Assembly: GCA_030627625.1 (NCBI GenBank)
Contig: DAOURR010000058.1
Location: forward strand, 1 to 13,895
Length of the DNA: 13,895 nucleotides
Origin: UBA3103 sp002365855
GTDB taxonomy: Bacteria > Bacillota > Desulfotomaculia > Desulfotomaculales > Pelotomaculaceae
Direction of reading: 5' to 3'
The notes under the pieces were generated by a model. The model saw nothing but the letters and a program-made list of their open reading frames with translations. It ran no database searches and had not been told where the DNA came from. Below, piece by piece: positions 1 through 5,660 of this stretch. The first letter of the stretch is position 1. Each line of letters begins with the position of its first letter. Both the position numbers and the translations under genes were made by a program.

Positions 1-60
1 AAGAGCTTCCAGGACTACTTTGGCTTTGAAATCGGCTGAATACTGATTACGCTTTTTCAT
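1..60 (-). CDS. IS3-family transposase OrfA, N-terminal fragment cut by window edge
   Basis: Reading leftward from the ATG at 60-58, the first 20 codons begin MKKRNQYSADFK and continue off the window. This is the typical start of OrfA of IS3-family elements, the small helix-turn-helix DNA-binding protein that is joined to OrfB by -1 frameshifting to form the active transposase. The HTH and everything beyond lie outside the window, so intactness cannot be judged. A GGGAG lies directly before the ATG, closer than an ideal ribosome site, and could be paired with the CTCCC of the element end. Confidence 0.8.
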   Translation of the reverse strand, partial: MKKRNQYSADFKAKVVLEAL

Positions 61-111
61 GCTCCCATTTTAACTTATTTTTCTTGTCCTGTGTCTCAAT
101 TCTTGGGAGCA
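1..111 (-). mobile_element. End of an IS3-family insertion sequence
   Basis: The OrfA start at 60 is preceded by about 50 bases of leader and then by a likely terminal inverted repeat at 92-111, which reads inward (minus strand) as TGCTCCCAAGAATTGAGACA and opens with the TG dinucleotide usual for IS3-family ends. TGCTCCC at 60-66 and GGGAGCA at 105-111 are complementary and could fold over the leader. The other end and any target duplication are outside the window, so the boundary at 111 is an estimate. Confidence 0.65.
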
Positions 112-177
112 TTATACATTATAGAGTGGGTACAGCCTTTATTTTTTCCCTGCCCCGCTGAAAAGTTTACAAACTGG

Positions 178-206
178 TTACAATTTTACTCTTTTTTGTT
201 TATAAA
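178..206 (+). promoter_or_regulatory. Weak candidate promoter for the lipoprotein operon
   Basis: TTACAA at 178-183 and TATAAA at 201-206 are separated by 17 bases, about 45 bases before the ATG at 252. The -35 match is poor, so this is only the best-placed candidate in an AT-rich leader. Confidence 0.3.
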
Positions 207-251
207 TACGGTCTATTCTGTACGTAACAAGTTTAGAGAAAGGAGTGCGCT

Positions 252-560
252 ATGAAGAGAATTCACCTCATTCTGGTTGCTTTTTTTATCTTTGTGCTTA
301 TTGCAGGATGCGGTAGAGGCCGTACTGATCAGCCTGCCCGACCTCCAGGCACGGACAATGCCAGGGTAACCGAACACGCCAACGGAGGGATCGATACAAG
401 CAGCGGTGGACAGGGGGCCCAGGTTATTGCCAAATCGGGAACAAGTGTCTCCAGCAAGGACAAAGAAGCCATTCTTAATGAAATCAGCAAAGAACTGGAT
501 TTGATGCTCCAAAACATCAACAACCTGGAAGACGTTTCTGACGAAGACCTAGAATTTTAA
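252..560 (+). CDS. Small secreted lipoprotein of unknown function
   Basis: A 102-residue protein. The start at 252 follows AAAGGAG at 239-245. Residues 1-20 form a signal peptide with positive K2-R3, a hydrophobic core and the lipobox LIAGC, so Cys20 should be lipidated and the mature protein anchored to the outer face of the membrane. Residues 21-70 are Gly/Ser/Thr/Pro-rich and probably unstructured. Residues about 73-102 are acidic and likely helical. No catalytic domain is recognised. The next gene starts 20 bases after the stop and encodes an exported helical protein, so the two are probably one operon acting at the cell surface. The family is not recognised; function unknown. Confidence 0.75.
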   Translation: MKRIHLILVAFFIFVLIAGCGRGRTDQPARPPGTDNARVTEHANGGIDTSSGGQGAQVIAKSGTSVSSKDKEAILNEISKELDLMLQNINNLEDVSDEDLEF

Positions 561-579
561 GCGAAGGAGAGTATGAATA

Positions 580-1110
580 ATGAAAAAAATTACAGCCTGT
601 GTATTAATGATATGTTTACTGGGCTTGGGAACCCTGGCTTACGCGGAGACGCCTTCAGAAGGCGCTTCAACTGACACAAAAAAACCTTTAGCATTACTGC
701 AGCAAAAAGTCCAAACAGCCAAAGAACTTTACTCCCAGCTGCAGCCGCAGATTGCCGAAATCAGAGACAACCGCACGGAAATACTGGGTTTGAGAGCTGA
801 AGCCCGTAAGGCTTACGATGCCGCGGCAGAACATGTCAAAGAGCTGAAAGAAAACCGGGACAACCTGACGGATGAACAAGTGGGAGAACTAAAGCAAGCC
901 ATTAAAACATTAAGGCAGTACCGGCTTGAACTCTCCGGCACCATAGGGAATATCCACACTGAAGTACTGGAAATAAGAGCCGCCCGCCGCGAACAGAACA
1001 TAGAACAAATCAAAGAATCCCTGGCTGAAATTATTGCCATCCAGGAAGAAAGGATCGAACTTCTCAAATCAAGCATTGAAGTCATGAACAGAGTTTTGGA
1101 GATAGATTAA
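580..1110 (+). CDS. Secreted coiled-coil protein of unknown function
   Basis: A 176-residue protein starting at the ATG at 580 after GAAGGAGAG at 563-571; an ATG at 573 is out of frame. Residues 1-22 are a signal peptide with probable signal peptidase I cleavage after AYA. The mature part is almost wholly predicted helix, rich in Glu, Lys, Gln, Leu and Ile with heptad-like spacing from about residue 37 to 170, indicating a helical hairpin or coiled coil. It has no cysteines after the signal peptide and no recognised enzyme motif. The layout recalls Spy/CpxP-like or spacer-type exported helical proteins, but no signature residue proves this. It is co-transcribed with the upstream lipoprotein, which may be its membrane-anchored partner (inference). 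It ends just before a CsoR-like operator. Confidence 0.75.
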   Translation: MKKITACVLMICLLGLGTLAYAETPSEGASTDTKKPLALLQQKVQTAKELYSQLQPQIAEIRDNRTEILGLRAEARKAYDAAAEHVKELKENRDNLTDEQVGELKQAIKTLRQYRLELSGTIGNIHTEVLEIRAARREQNIEQIKESLAEIIAIQEERIELLKSSIEVMNRVLEID

Positions 1111-1115
1111 GTATA

Positions 1116-1135
1116 CCATACCGCCGGGGGGTATG
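1116..1135. promoter_or_regulatory. Palindromic operator resembling CsoR/RcnR-family sites
   Basis: The arms CATACC (1117-1122) and GGTATG (1130-1135) flank a G-rich core, and the site abuts the -35 box at 1136. An ATACC...G-run...GGTAT palindrome is the form of operators for the CsoR/RcnR/CstR/FrmR repressors, which respond to Cu(I), Ni/Co, persulfide or formaldehyde. A bound repressor here would block the promoter. No csoR gene is in the window, so which ligand applies is unknown. Confidence 0.5.
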
Positions 1136-1164
1136 TTGACAGAATATTCAATCTGTTGTATCAT
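1136..1164 (+). promoter_or_regulatory. Strong sigma-A promoter next to the CsoR-like operator
   Basis: TTGACA at 1136-1141, a 17-base spacer and TATCAT at 1159-1164 give a near-consensus promoter with transcription expected from about 1171. It lies downstream of the coiled-coil gene, so it drives the sequence after 1171, where no convincing protein gene is seen. Confidence 0.65.
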
Positions 1165-1170
1165 AGAAGT

Positions 1171-1540
1171 AACCTCAGAAAAGGTATGGCCTGAGTACGG
1201 GGGGTGCCCCGCAAACACTGGCAGCGAGAGGAGGTTGACGGACCTGCTGAAGCAAAAGTGTGTATCCCTGAAGAAGGGCAAGTGAAAAGTCTGAACGACC
1301 ACAGGGCCATCGGGGTTTTGGCCGAATTTTCCGCCAACTGCTGCGGAAAAACGAAAATCCCGGATGCAGAATATCACGCCTCGCAGGGAACAGCTTGATC
1401 AGGCAGGGAGCAGCGCAAATCCGTGCCAGAGGGGTTGAAGGGGCAAAAATTCCAAAGGAGGGCGTACTATATTGCAGTACACCTCGCAGAAAGGGTAGAC
1501 AGATTCCGGCAAGGAAGATGATGTCTGCCCTTTCTCATTC
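1171..1540 (+). ncRNA. Candidate structured transcript, unidentified
   Basis: Following the promoter at 1136-1164 are several short perfect hairpins: CGGGG/CCCCG around 1200, TTTTCCGC/GCGGAAAA at about 1328-1350, GTACT/AGTAC at about 1464-1480, and a long final stem AGAAAGGGTAGACA (1488-1501) with TGTCTGCCCTTTCT (1522-1535), whose loop can form a further TTCC/GGAA stem. I could not match it to RNase P, tmRNA, SRP RNA, 6S RNA, a T-box or a common riboswitch. A GTG-started reading frame of 38-64 codons ending at 1398 overlaps but has a poor ribosome site. It may be a metal-controlled RNA, a leader or a decayed gene. Confidence 0.35.
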
Positions 1541-1652
1541 TATATGTCCCGTACCATTCTAATACAAACCCCAGGTTTTTAAGTTCAGTTTTTAGTTTTT
1601 GATATATCTCGGTTATTTGGCCTGCCTTAACCTGGTTCGGGTGCTTAGTCAA
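1467..1652 (-). pseudogene. Doubtful 61-codon ORF, possibly a truncated DUF6788-like fragment
   Basis: Reading leftward from a TTG at 1652 preceded by GGGGGGA, the frame encodes a basic, helical stretch ending in LKNLGFVLE. That resembles the N-terminal helix of small proteins often found beside transposases, in which it is followed by a Cys-rich RW.PCGKP.C-type segment. Here the similarity stops at about residue 33 and the rest overlaps the long stem-loop on the other strand. It is best read as a decayed fragment; it may also be chance. Confidence 0.2.
1488..1535 (+). terminator. Long stem-loop closing the candidate transcript
   Basis: A 14-base stem with one G-T pair (arms 1488-1501 and 1522-1535), with a nested TTCC/GGAA stem in the loop. 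The sequence after it is only moderately T-rich, so it may be a structural or pausing element rather than a classical terminator. Confidence 0.4.
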
Positions 1653-1679
1653 GGATTATCCCCCCAGAATATCTATACT

Positions 1680-1714
1680 AGGGGGCAAGCGGGGACGGTT
1701 CTTGCTTGCCCCCT
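1680..1714. repeat. REP-like palindrome with GGGGACGGTTCT core
   Basis: The arms AGGGGGCAAGC (1680-1690) and GCTTGCCCCCT (1704-1714) are perfectly complementary around GGGGACGGTTCTT. The same 12-base core recurs at 13761-13772 in another palindrome. Such extragenic palindromes are dispersed in Peptococcaceae-type genomes, and their resemblance to REP elements mobilised by RAYT (TnpA-REP) transposases is inferred. It may also stop transcription before the next gene. Confidence 0.6.
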
Positions 1715-1782
1715 ATGTGCTTTCTGTTAATAAATGTTTAAGTTTATTCATTAATTTACCAATAAAAACTTGTGTGCTAAGC

Positions 1783-1813
1783 TTGACAAAGGCAAGACAT
1801 GATAAAATAAGAT
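1783..1813 (+). promoter_or_regulatory. Candidate promoter for the pseudouridine synthase
   Basis: TTGACA at 1783-1788 is followed by AT-rich sequence; the best -10 is TAAGAT at 1808-1813, with a long 19-base spacer. Transcription would then begin at about 1820, too late for the ATG at 1820 to have a leader, which favours the TTG start at 1880. Confidence 0.45.
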
Positions 1814-1879
1814 TATGAGATGAAATCACCACCCAGGGTGGAAAAAATAAAGCGTCATTTTGAGAAAGAGGAAGGCCCA

Positions 1880-2764
1880 TTGAAGCTGAACCATCAGGTG
1901 GCGGCTGCGGAAGCAGGTCTAACCGCCGAGAAGATAATGCGAAGAAACCTGGGTTTTTCCCGTGGAATGATCCGCAAGCTGAAGCGGTCTTCGGGCGTGC
2001 TGGTGAACGGGCAGATCGTTTACCTGAACAAGCGGCTGCAGGAGGGAGACAGGCTGAGTATAAATCTGCGGTTTGCACGATATACGGATGTGCCGCCTCA
2101 GCCCATACCCATTGAGATCGCGTATGAAGACGATCATCTTCTGATTGTTATCAAGCCATGCAATATGCTGGTTCATCCTTTAAAGCACGAGCAGGAAAAC
2201 ACGCTGGCCAACGCGATTTTATACCATTATGGCAATGAAACTGAGCCGGTGTTTCGTCCCATAACAAGGCTGGACCGGGACACTTCGGGTTTAGTAGTCA
2301 TCGCAAAACACGCCCATGCAGGGTACCGGCTGGCCCGGCAGCTGGGCGACGGTGAGTTATGGCGGGAGTATCTTGCCGTCGCGCATGGTCTTTTCGCGCT
2401 GGAGCGCGGAACCATCGACCTGCCCATAAACCGCTGCGGGGACAGCAAGGCAAAACGGATGGTCAGCCCTGACGGCAGGCAGGCGATAACACATTATCAA
2501 GTGGAAGAATATTTGGCTGGCAATACACTTGTAAGGCTGCGGCTGGTGACCGGGCGCACCCATCAGATACGGGTGCATATGAGCCACATCGGACACCCGC
2601 TGGTGGGTGACACTCTTTACGGCGGGCGTGCGGAAGGCATTGACAGGCAGGCCCTGCACTGCCGCCGGGTGGGGTTAAAACACCCGGTAACCGGTGAGGC
2701 GCTGGTTGTTGAAGCGCCGCTCCCGGAGGATATGCAAAGGTTAATTATGTCGAGGGGCAAGTAG
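1880..2764 (+). CDS. RluA-family pseudouridine synthase
   Basis: Isomerises a uridine in rRNA or tRNA to pseudouridine in the cytoplasm. I place the start at TTG 1880 because GAGGAAGG lies just upstream at the right spacing, while the in-frame ATG at 1820 has no ribosome site; this gives 294 residues (314 from the ATG), normal for the family. About residues 25-65 form an S4-like RNA-binding segment (FSRGMIRKLKR...LVNG). The catalytic motif RLDRDTSGL follows, with the nucleophilic Asp at residue 132 from the TTG. The C-terminal part carries GRTHQIRVHM and GHPLVGDTLYGG, both typical of RluA/RluC/RluD proteins. The usual His before RLD is Thr here, as in some Firmicutes paralogues. The target base cannot be told from sequence. 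It is a single gene, not linked to its neighbours. Confidence 0.93.
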   Translation: MKLNHQVAAAEAGLTAEKIMRRNLGFSRGMIRKLKRSSGVLVNGQIVYLNKRLQEGDRLSINLRFARYTDVPPQPIPIEIAYEDDHLLIVIKPCNMLVHPLKHEQENTLANAILYHYGNETEPVFRPITRLDRDTSGLVVIAKHAHAGYRLARQLGDGELWREYLAVAHGLFALERGTIDLPINRCGDSKAKRMVSPDGRQAITHYQVEEYLAGNTLVRLRLVTGRTHQIRVHMSHIGHPLVGDTLYGGRAEGIDRQALHCRRVGLKHPVTGEALVVEAPLPEDMQRLIMSRGK

Positions 2765-2888
2765 TTGGGCAAAACGGGGATAGTACTTGGCTGACCGCTG
2801 CAGGGGCTGTCGGTATTGCCTTCTATGATGGTGAATATAAAACCCCTTTGGTCTTTTACGTGGCAGGTGGGGAGGTTCACTGCCTTCC

Positions 2889-2917
2889 TTGACACAGCCT
2901 CCATAATGGCATATAAT
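2889..2917 (+). promoter_or_regulatory. Consensus sigma-A promoter of the Phd-Uma2 gene
   Basis: TTGACA (2889-2894), a 17-base spacer and TATAAT (2912-2917) form a full consensus match. Transcription should start at about 2924, inside the palindromic operator, as expected for a strong but repressed promoter. Confidence 0.8.
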
Positions 2918-2919
2918 TA

Positions 2920-2949
2920 CAATAGCTAATTTAGCTATTGTAGCTATTA
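2920..2949. promoter_or_regulatory. Palindromic operator with a third half-site
   Basis: CAATAGCTA (2920-2928) and TAGCTATTG (2932-2940) form a perfect inverted repeat with a 3-base gap, and TAGCTATTA (2941-2949) repeats the half-site directly. It covers the expected transcription start and leader. Phd/YefM proteins bind short palindromes of this kind, so the N-terminal domain of the downstream protein is the likely autorepressor (inference). Confidence 0.65.
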
Positions 2950-2963
2950 CTGGAGGTGTGTCC

Positions 2964-3710
2964 ATGAAAGTCAACTCAACGGAACTGCAGAACAACTTCG
3001 GGAAATACCTGATGCTTGCGGCGCGGGAGGATATCATAATTACAAGAAACGGTATGGAAATAGCAAAACTGTCAGCCATCAGAGATGCGGTTTCGGATCG
3101 CGGCGCGGTGTCCGGTACGGTAACGGATGTAATGGAAAAGGCGGAAGTATACGGTTACGGCGGTAGAAAGGCATCCTATGAGGAATTTCTGGAGCTGACC
3201 AAAGATACCGAGGATAGATACGAATACATTGATGGTGAAATATACCTGCTAGCCTCACCTAAAACCGTACACCAGAAAGCTTTGACCGAACTATTTGGCA
3301 TTTTTTACAACTGGTTTCAGGGTAAAGAATGCATCCCCCTGGTTGCCCCTTATGATATTACACTCAAGAGAAACCTGGAGAATATAAATGTTGTCCAGCC
3401 CGATATCATGGTCATCTGTGACCTTGAGGAAAAGCTGGATGAAAACGACTATTATAAGGGTGTCCCGGTACTTGTGGTGGAGATTATATCAGAGGGTACG
3501 CGGAGCAAGGATTTGATCAAAAAGCTTGACCTTTACTTGTCATGCGGCGTCAGGGAATACTGGATTGCAAACCCGATAAACAGGGAAGTGACCGTTTATC
3601 ATTTTGAAGACAAAAACATCAGCGGCAACATCACTTACAAAAAACCAGAATTCGCGCAATCTTACATTTTTGAAGGACTGTCCGTGGAACTTGACAGGAT
3701 CTTTAAGTGA
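2964..3710 (+). CDS. Phd/YefM-like antitoxin domain fused to Uma2-family (DUF820) nuclease
   Basis: Start chosen at ATG 2964, seven bases after TGGAGG; the in-frame GTG at 2958 is too close to that site. The protein has 248 residues. About 1-45 form a Phd/YefM-type DNA-binding fold (VNSTELQNNFGKYL, then ITRNGMEIAKL), as in antitoxins that block a toxin and repress their operon. About 68-215 form an Uma2 domain of the PD-(D/E)xK type: YEEFLEL, YEYIDGEIY, the QPD Asp, VVEIISEG with its Glu, SKDLIKKLDLY with its Lys, and GVREYWIANP. In numbering from GTG the key residues are D149, E175 and K189. Uma2 proteins are predicted nucleases, abundant in cyanobacteria and Firmicutes and mostly untested. 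A consensus promoter overlapped by a palindrome suggests autoregulation. Fusing repressor and nuclease in one chain is unusual for a toxin-antitoxin pair. Confidence 0.85.
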   Translation: MKVNSTELQNNFGKYLMLAAREDIIITRNGMEIAKLSAIRDAVSDRGAVSGTVTDVMEKAEVYGYGGRKASYEEFLELTKDTEDRYEYIDGEIYLLASPKTVHQKALTELFGIFYNWFQGKECIPLVAPYDITLKRNLENINVVQPDIMVICDLEEKLDENDYYKGVPVLVVEIISEGTRSKDLIKKLDLYLSCGVREYWIANPINREVTVYHFEDKNISGNITYKKPEFAQSYIFEGLSVELDRIFK

Positions 3711-3732
3711 GCGTTCTAAAAGGAGCACGATG

Positions 3733-3796
3733 GACGAGGGGGGACAGGGATGAGGAGACAGGGACAAGGGGGACAAGAAACCTGTCCCCTTGTCCC
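3733..3796. repeat. REP-like repeat with GGGACAAGG/CCTTGTCCC palindrome
   Basis: Degenerate GGGACAGG-type units from 3733 end in a strong hairpin: GGGACAAGGGGGACAAG (3761-3777) pairs with CTGTCCCCTTGTCCC (3782-3796) across a short AAAC-type loop. It belongs to the same style of extragenic palindrome as 1680-1714 and 13754-13779 and could stop transcription of the Phd-Uma2 gene. Confidence 0.6.
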
Positions 3797-3800
3797 AAAA

Positions 3801-3917
3801 ATGCTGGCTCAAGCGGTAAAGTCATTGATTAATGATCCTAAAAAAGGCGATGAATTCTTTGAGAGACTTAAAAAAGTTACTCGTAACGCTAAATTTTGGG
3901 ATCCTAAAGCGCTTTAG
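3801..3917 (+). pseudogene. 38-codon C-terminal gene remnant beside the repeat
   Basis: From an ATG at 3801, directly against the palindrome, the frame encodes MLAQAVKSLINDPKKGDEFF, then a basic segment and a TRNAKFWDPKAL end before the stop at 3915-3917. The composition is protein-like and helical, but there is no ribosome site and no upstream gene. It looks like the 3' end of a gene whose front was lost when the repeat arrived. The parent family is not recognised. Confidence 0.35.
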
Positions 3918-4066
3918 CTGTAATATTTTTCTTGGGTGTCAAAATATTTTATAAAATGGTCTGCCCAGAAGGGATAGAGATTATTAAAAACCCGGTTGCA
4001 TCGAAGGTAAGATTGATAACCATAAATCCTGATTACATAACGCCCTGTGGTTTATACGTGCTAAAC

Positions 4067-4510
4067 TTAACTCTCTTTTGTTACTATAACCCTGCAGCTT
4101 TGGCCGTTCCAAAGGGTTTCTTCCACTTTAAAACCGCAATCCGGGCTAAGGCCTTTGACCATACCCTCCATTGGATTGAGGCAGTAAAGACGGCAAGGGC
4201 TGGGGGAGTTCATTTTTTTGGCCAAGGCATACAACATGCAGGTGTTTGTTTGTACGCAAAACCCCTCCGGTCGGGGCTCGATGGTCCAATTGGCACAGTT
4301 AAAGACTTCCGCCAAACGGGTGAAAACTTCTTCCGGGCAGGTAATACCCATTTGCCGGGCCATTATTACTCCCGTCCGTTCCTGTTCCGCTTTTTTTCGT
4401 TCGGTTACTTTTTCCAACACTCCCTCGGCAGCAAACTGTGCTGCAGCGTCAGCCAAAACACCTGCGTAAACAAGCTGCAATAACTTTAAATTGCCTTCGA
4501 CCTTTGACAT
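4067..4510 (-). CDS. Cys-rich protein resembling ATC hydrolases
   Basis: A 147-residue protein from the ATG at 4510 with TAAGGAGG eight bases upstream. The overlapping plus-strand frames are shadows. It has no signal peptide or membrane segment. Residues 1-50 are helical. The rest carries eight cysteines (58, 72, 85, 91, 106, 110, 125, 139) and ends in SPCRLYCLNPMEGMVKGL followed by VEETLWNGQSCRV. The spacing of C91, C106, C110 and the final Gly-Gln-Ser-Cys fits the L-2-amino-thiazoline-4-carboxylic acid hydrolase family (PF14196), whose members open thiazoline rings or, more often, have no known function. It is 70 bases downstream of the sigma-factor gene on the same strand, so the two are probably one operon. 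A regulatory or sensor role for the Cys cluster is equally possible. Assignment is by eye. Confidence 0.6.
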   Translation of the reverse strand: MSKVEGNLKLLQLVYAGVLADAAAQFAAEGVLEKVTERKKAEQERTGVIMARQMGITCPEEVFTRLAEVFNCANWTIEPRPEGFCVQTNTCMLYALAKKMNSPSPCRLYCLNPMEGMVKGLSPDCGFKVEETLWNGQSCRVIVTKES

Positions 4511-4580
4511 TTACAATGCCTCCTTAGCAGTAGTTTTTTGTTCTACTTAATAAGTGAGGCTGGTTGTTGTTTTGTGACGA

Positions 4581-5321
4581 TCAAATTATCTTTTCCCAGT
4601 AATTTTTTTTGGGTAAGACCTGTTCCGACTCCCGGTAGAGATTAATGTGGTGGACGGTTCGTCTTAATTTCCGGTACTCCTCCGGCAGGTCGATTTGCAA
4701 AACCAGGTTTTTCATCCGGCATTTGCAGTTTCCGTCGGGGTTGTGCAGGAGACATTCGTTATTGAGAAAGTTTTTTAACTTGCGCCTGGAACGGGAGATC
4801 ATTTGCCTGACCGTTGTTTCGTCTTTTTCCAGAACGGCAGCGATTTCTTGATATGATAAACCGGAAATATCCCTGAAAATAAAGGCTATCCGGGTGTCAT
4901 TATCCAGGCAGTGCAGAACCCCGGTGAGACACTTGTCGCACATTTCTTTAATCCAAAACTGCTTCTCCGGTTCAGCAGCCTCAGGCGCTTCGAGCTGCGG
5001 GCCATGGAAATAAGCAGCAAGGAACTTGGTGGTATACTGCCTCTCGTTTTTGGCAAATTTTAAAACCACGCGGTAAGTGATGGTATAAATCCAGGTGGAA
5101 ATTTTAGATAGACCTTTAAAAGAGGGCAGGCTTTTGAGGATTTCTAACCACACTTCCTGGGCTGCATCTTTTGCTGTTTCCTCGTCCTGGATCATTCTGC
5201 GGCAGATAGAAGTAACAAGCAGTCCGTAATCACTAAAGAGGTTTTCGGCTGAATCGTGATTTTCCATTGAACCGACCACAGAAATGTTTAGCCCTGTTTT
5301 CCCCAGTGTTCTGTACTCCAT
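4581..5321 (-). CDS. Sigma-70 family (ECF-type) sigma factor with aldo/keto reductase-like N-terminal tag
   Basis: A 246-residue protein from the ATG at 5321, which has AGGAGG five bases upstream. Residues 1-17 (MEYRTLGKTGLNISVVG) are unrelated to sigma factors and match the canonical start of aldo/keto reductases. The sigma part starts near residue 18: region 2 spans about 26-95 (DAAQEVWLEILKSLPSFKG, STWIYTITYRVV) and region 4 about 130-188, including an HTH (LSYQEIAAVLEKDETTVRQMISRSRRKL). A C-terminal extension holds Cys190, Cys199 and Cys201 (NPDGNCKCRM), a possible metal or redox site seen in a subgroup of Firmicutes sigma factors. It would direct RNA polymerase to alternative promoters. 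Met19 could be the original start but has no ribosome site, so the tag is probably translated. No anti-sigma gene is adjacent; a Cys-rich protein gene follows. Confidence 0.85.
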   Translation of the reverse strand: MEYRTLGKTGLNISVVGSMENHDSAENLFSDYGLLVTSICRRMIQDEETAKDAAQEVWLEILKSLPSFKGLSKISTWIYTITYRVVLKFAKNERQYTTKFLAAYFHGPQLEAPEAAEPEKQFWIKEMCDKCLTGVLHCLDNDTRIAFIFRDISGLSYQEIAAVLEKDETTVRQMISRSRRKLKNFLNNECLLHNPDGNCKCRMKNLVLQIDLPEEYRKLRRTVHHINLYRESEQVLPKKNYWEKII

Positions 5322-5337
5322 ATTACCCTCCTGTATT

Positions 5338-5362
5338 GGCGCTAGTTGTTGAATTGTTGAAT
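5338..5362 (+). repeat. Left copy of a long-distance inverted repeat
   Basis: GGCGC, two variable bases, then GTTGTTGAATTGTTGAAT. The reverse complement, with two mismatches, occurs at 11014-11038. With small gaps the similarity extends inward to a shared CTCC. The two copies bracket the regulator-transporter block. Confidence 0.6.
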
Positions 5363-5660
5363 TAAGACTCCACCTTTACTCGAATGCGAACGAACTTCCA
5401 AGCTTTAAAGTAACACAAACTCAGAAAAAGTGAAATCCCCTGACTCCCAAAAATCATCCCGGTTGTATTCTTGAATGAAAAGATGCATGAGAAGTATTCC
5501 AATCATGAAATAAATGTTAAACATCTATTATCATTTTATGGTGCACATTTGAGGAGTACTCCTTTATAATATTTCATATTTATTTTATTTTTACTTCACA
5601 TCTTCTTGTTATAATAAATAAAAAATAGATAGAGAAAAAGTAAATAAGCTGGTGAAAATA
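5363..5660 (+). promoter_or_regulatory. AT-rich leader with extended -10 promoter for the two-component genes
   Basis: This region between divergent genes has no coding signal. TG-T-TATAAT at 5607-5615 is an extended -10 element without a convincing -35, about 45 bases before the start at 5661. A perfect 12-base palindrome, AGGAGTACTCCT, lies at about 5552-5563 upstream of it and is a candidate regulator site. No clear promoter for the minus-strand sigma gene was found. Confidence 0.4.

Noticed and set aside
213..512. Minus-strand 99-codon frame over the lipoprotein gene
   Set aside because: The plus strand has a signal peptide, lipobox and ribosome site; this frame is its shadow.
1204..1398. 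64-codon GTG-started frame downstream of the CsoR-like operator
   Set aside because: No adequate ribosome site, no recognisable domain, and it overlaps strong hairpins; kept only as a remark on the candidate RNA.
1360..1450. Cobalamin, glycine or NiCo riboswitch suggested by strings such as GGCAGGGAGCAGC, GCAAATCCG and GAAGGGGCAAA
   Set aside because: The remaining conserved boxes of each class are missing or out of order, and no matching metabolic gene follows.
1820..1879. ATG at 1820 as start of the pseudouridine synthase
   Set aside because: No ribosome site and it coincides with the expected transcription start; TTG 1880 has GAGGAAGG at proper spacing and begins where family similarity begins.
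2764..2888. Possible small gene between the pseudouridine synthase and the Phd-Uma2 promoter
   Set aside because: No start with a ribosome site and no protein-like frame; treated as plain intergenic DNA.
3932..4483. 183-codon plus-strand frame opposite the Cys-rich gene
   Set aside because: No ribosome site, an uncharacteristic composition, and the minus-strand gene has TAAGGAGG and a coherent protein in an operon.
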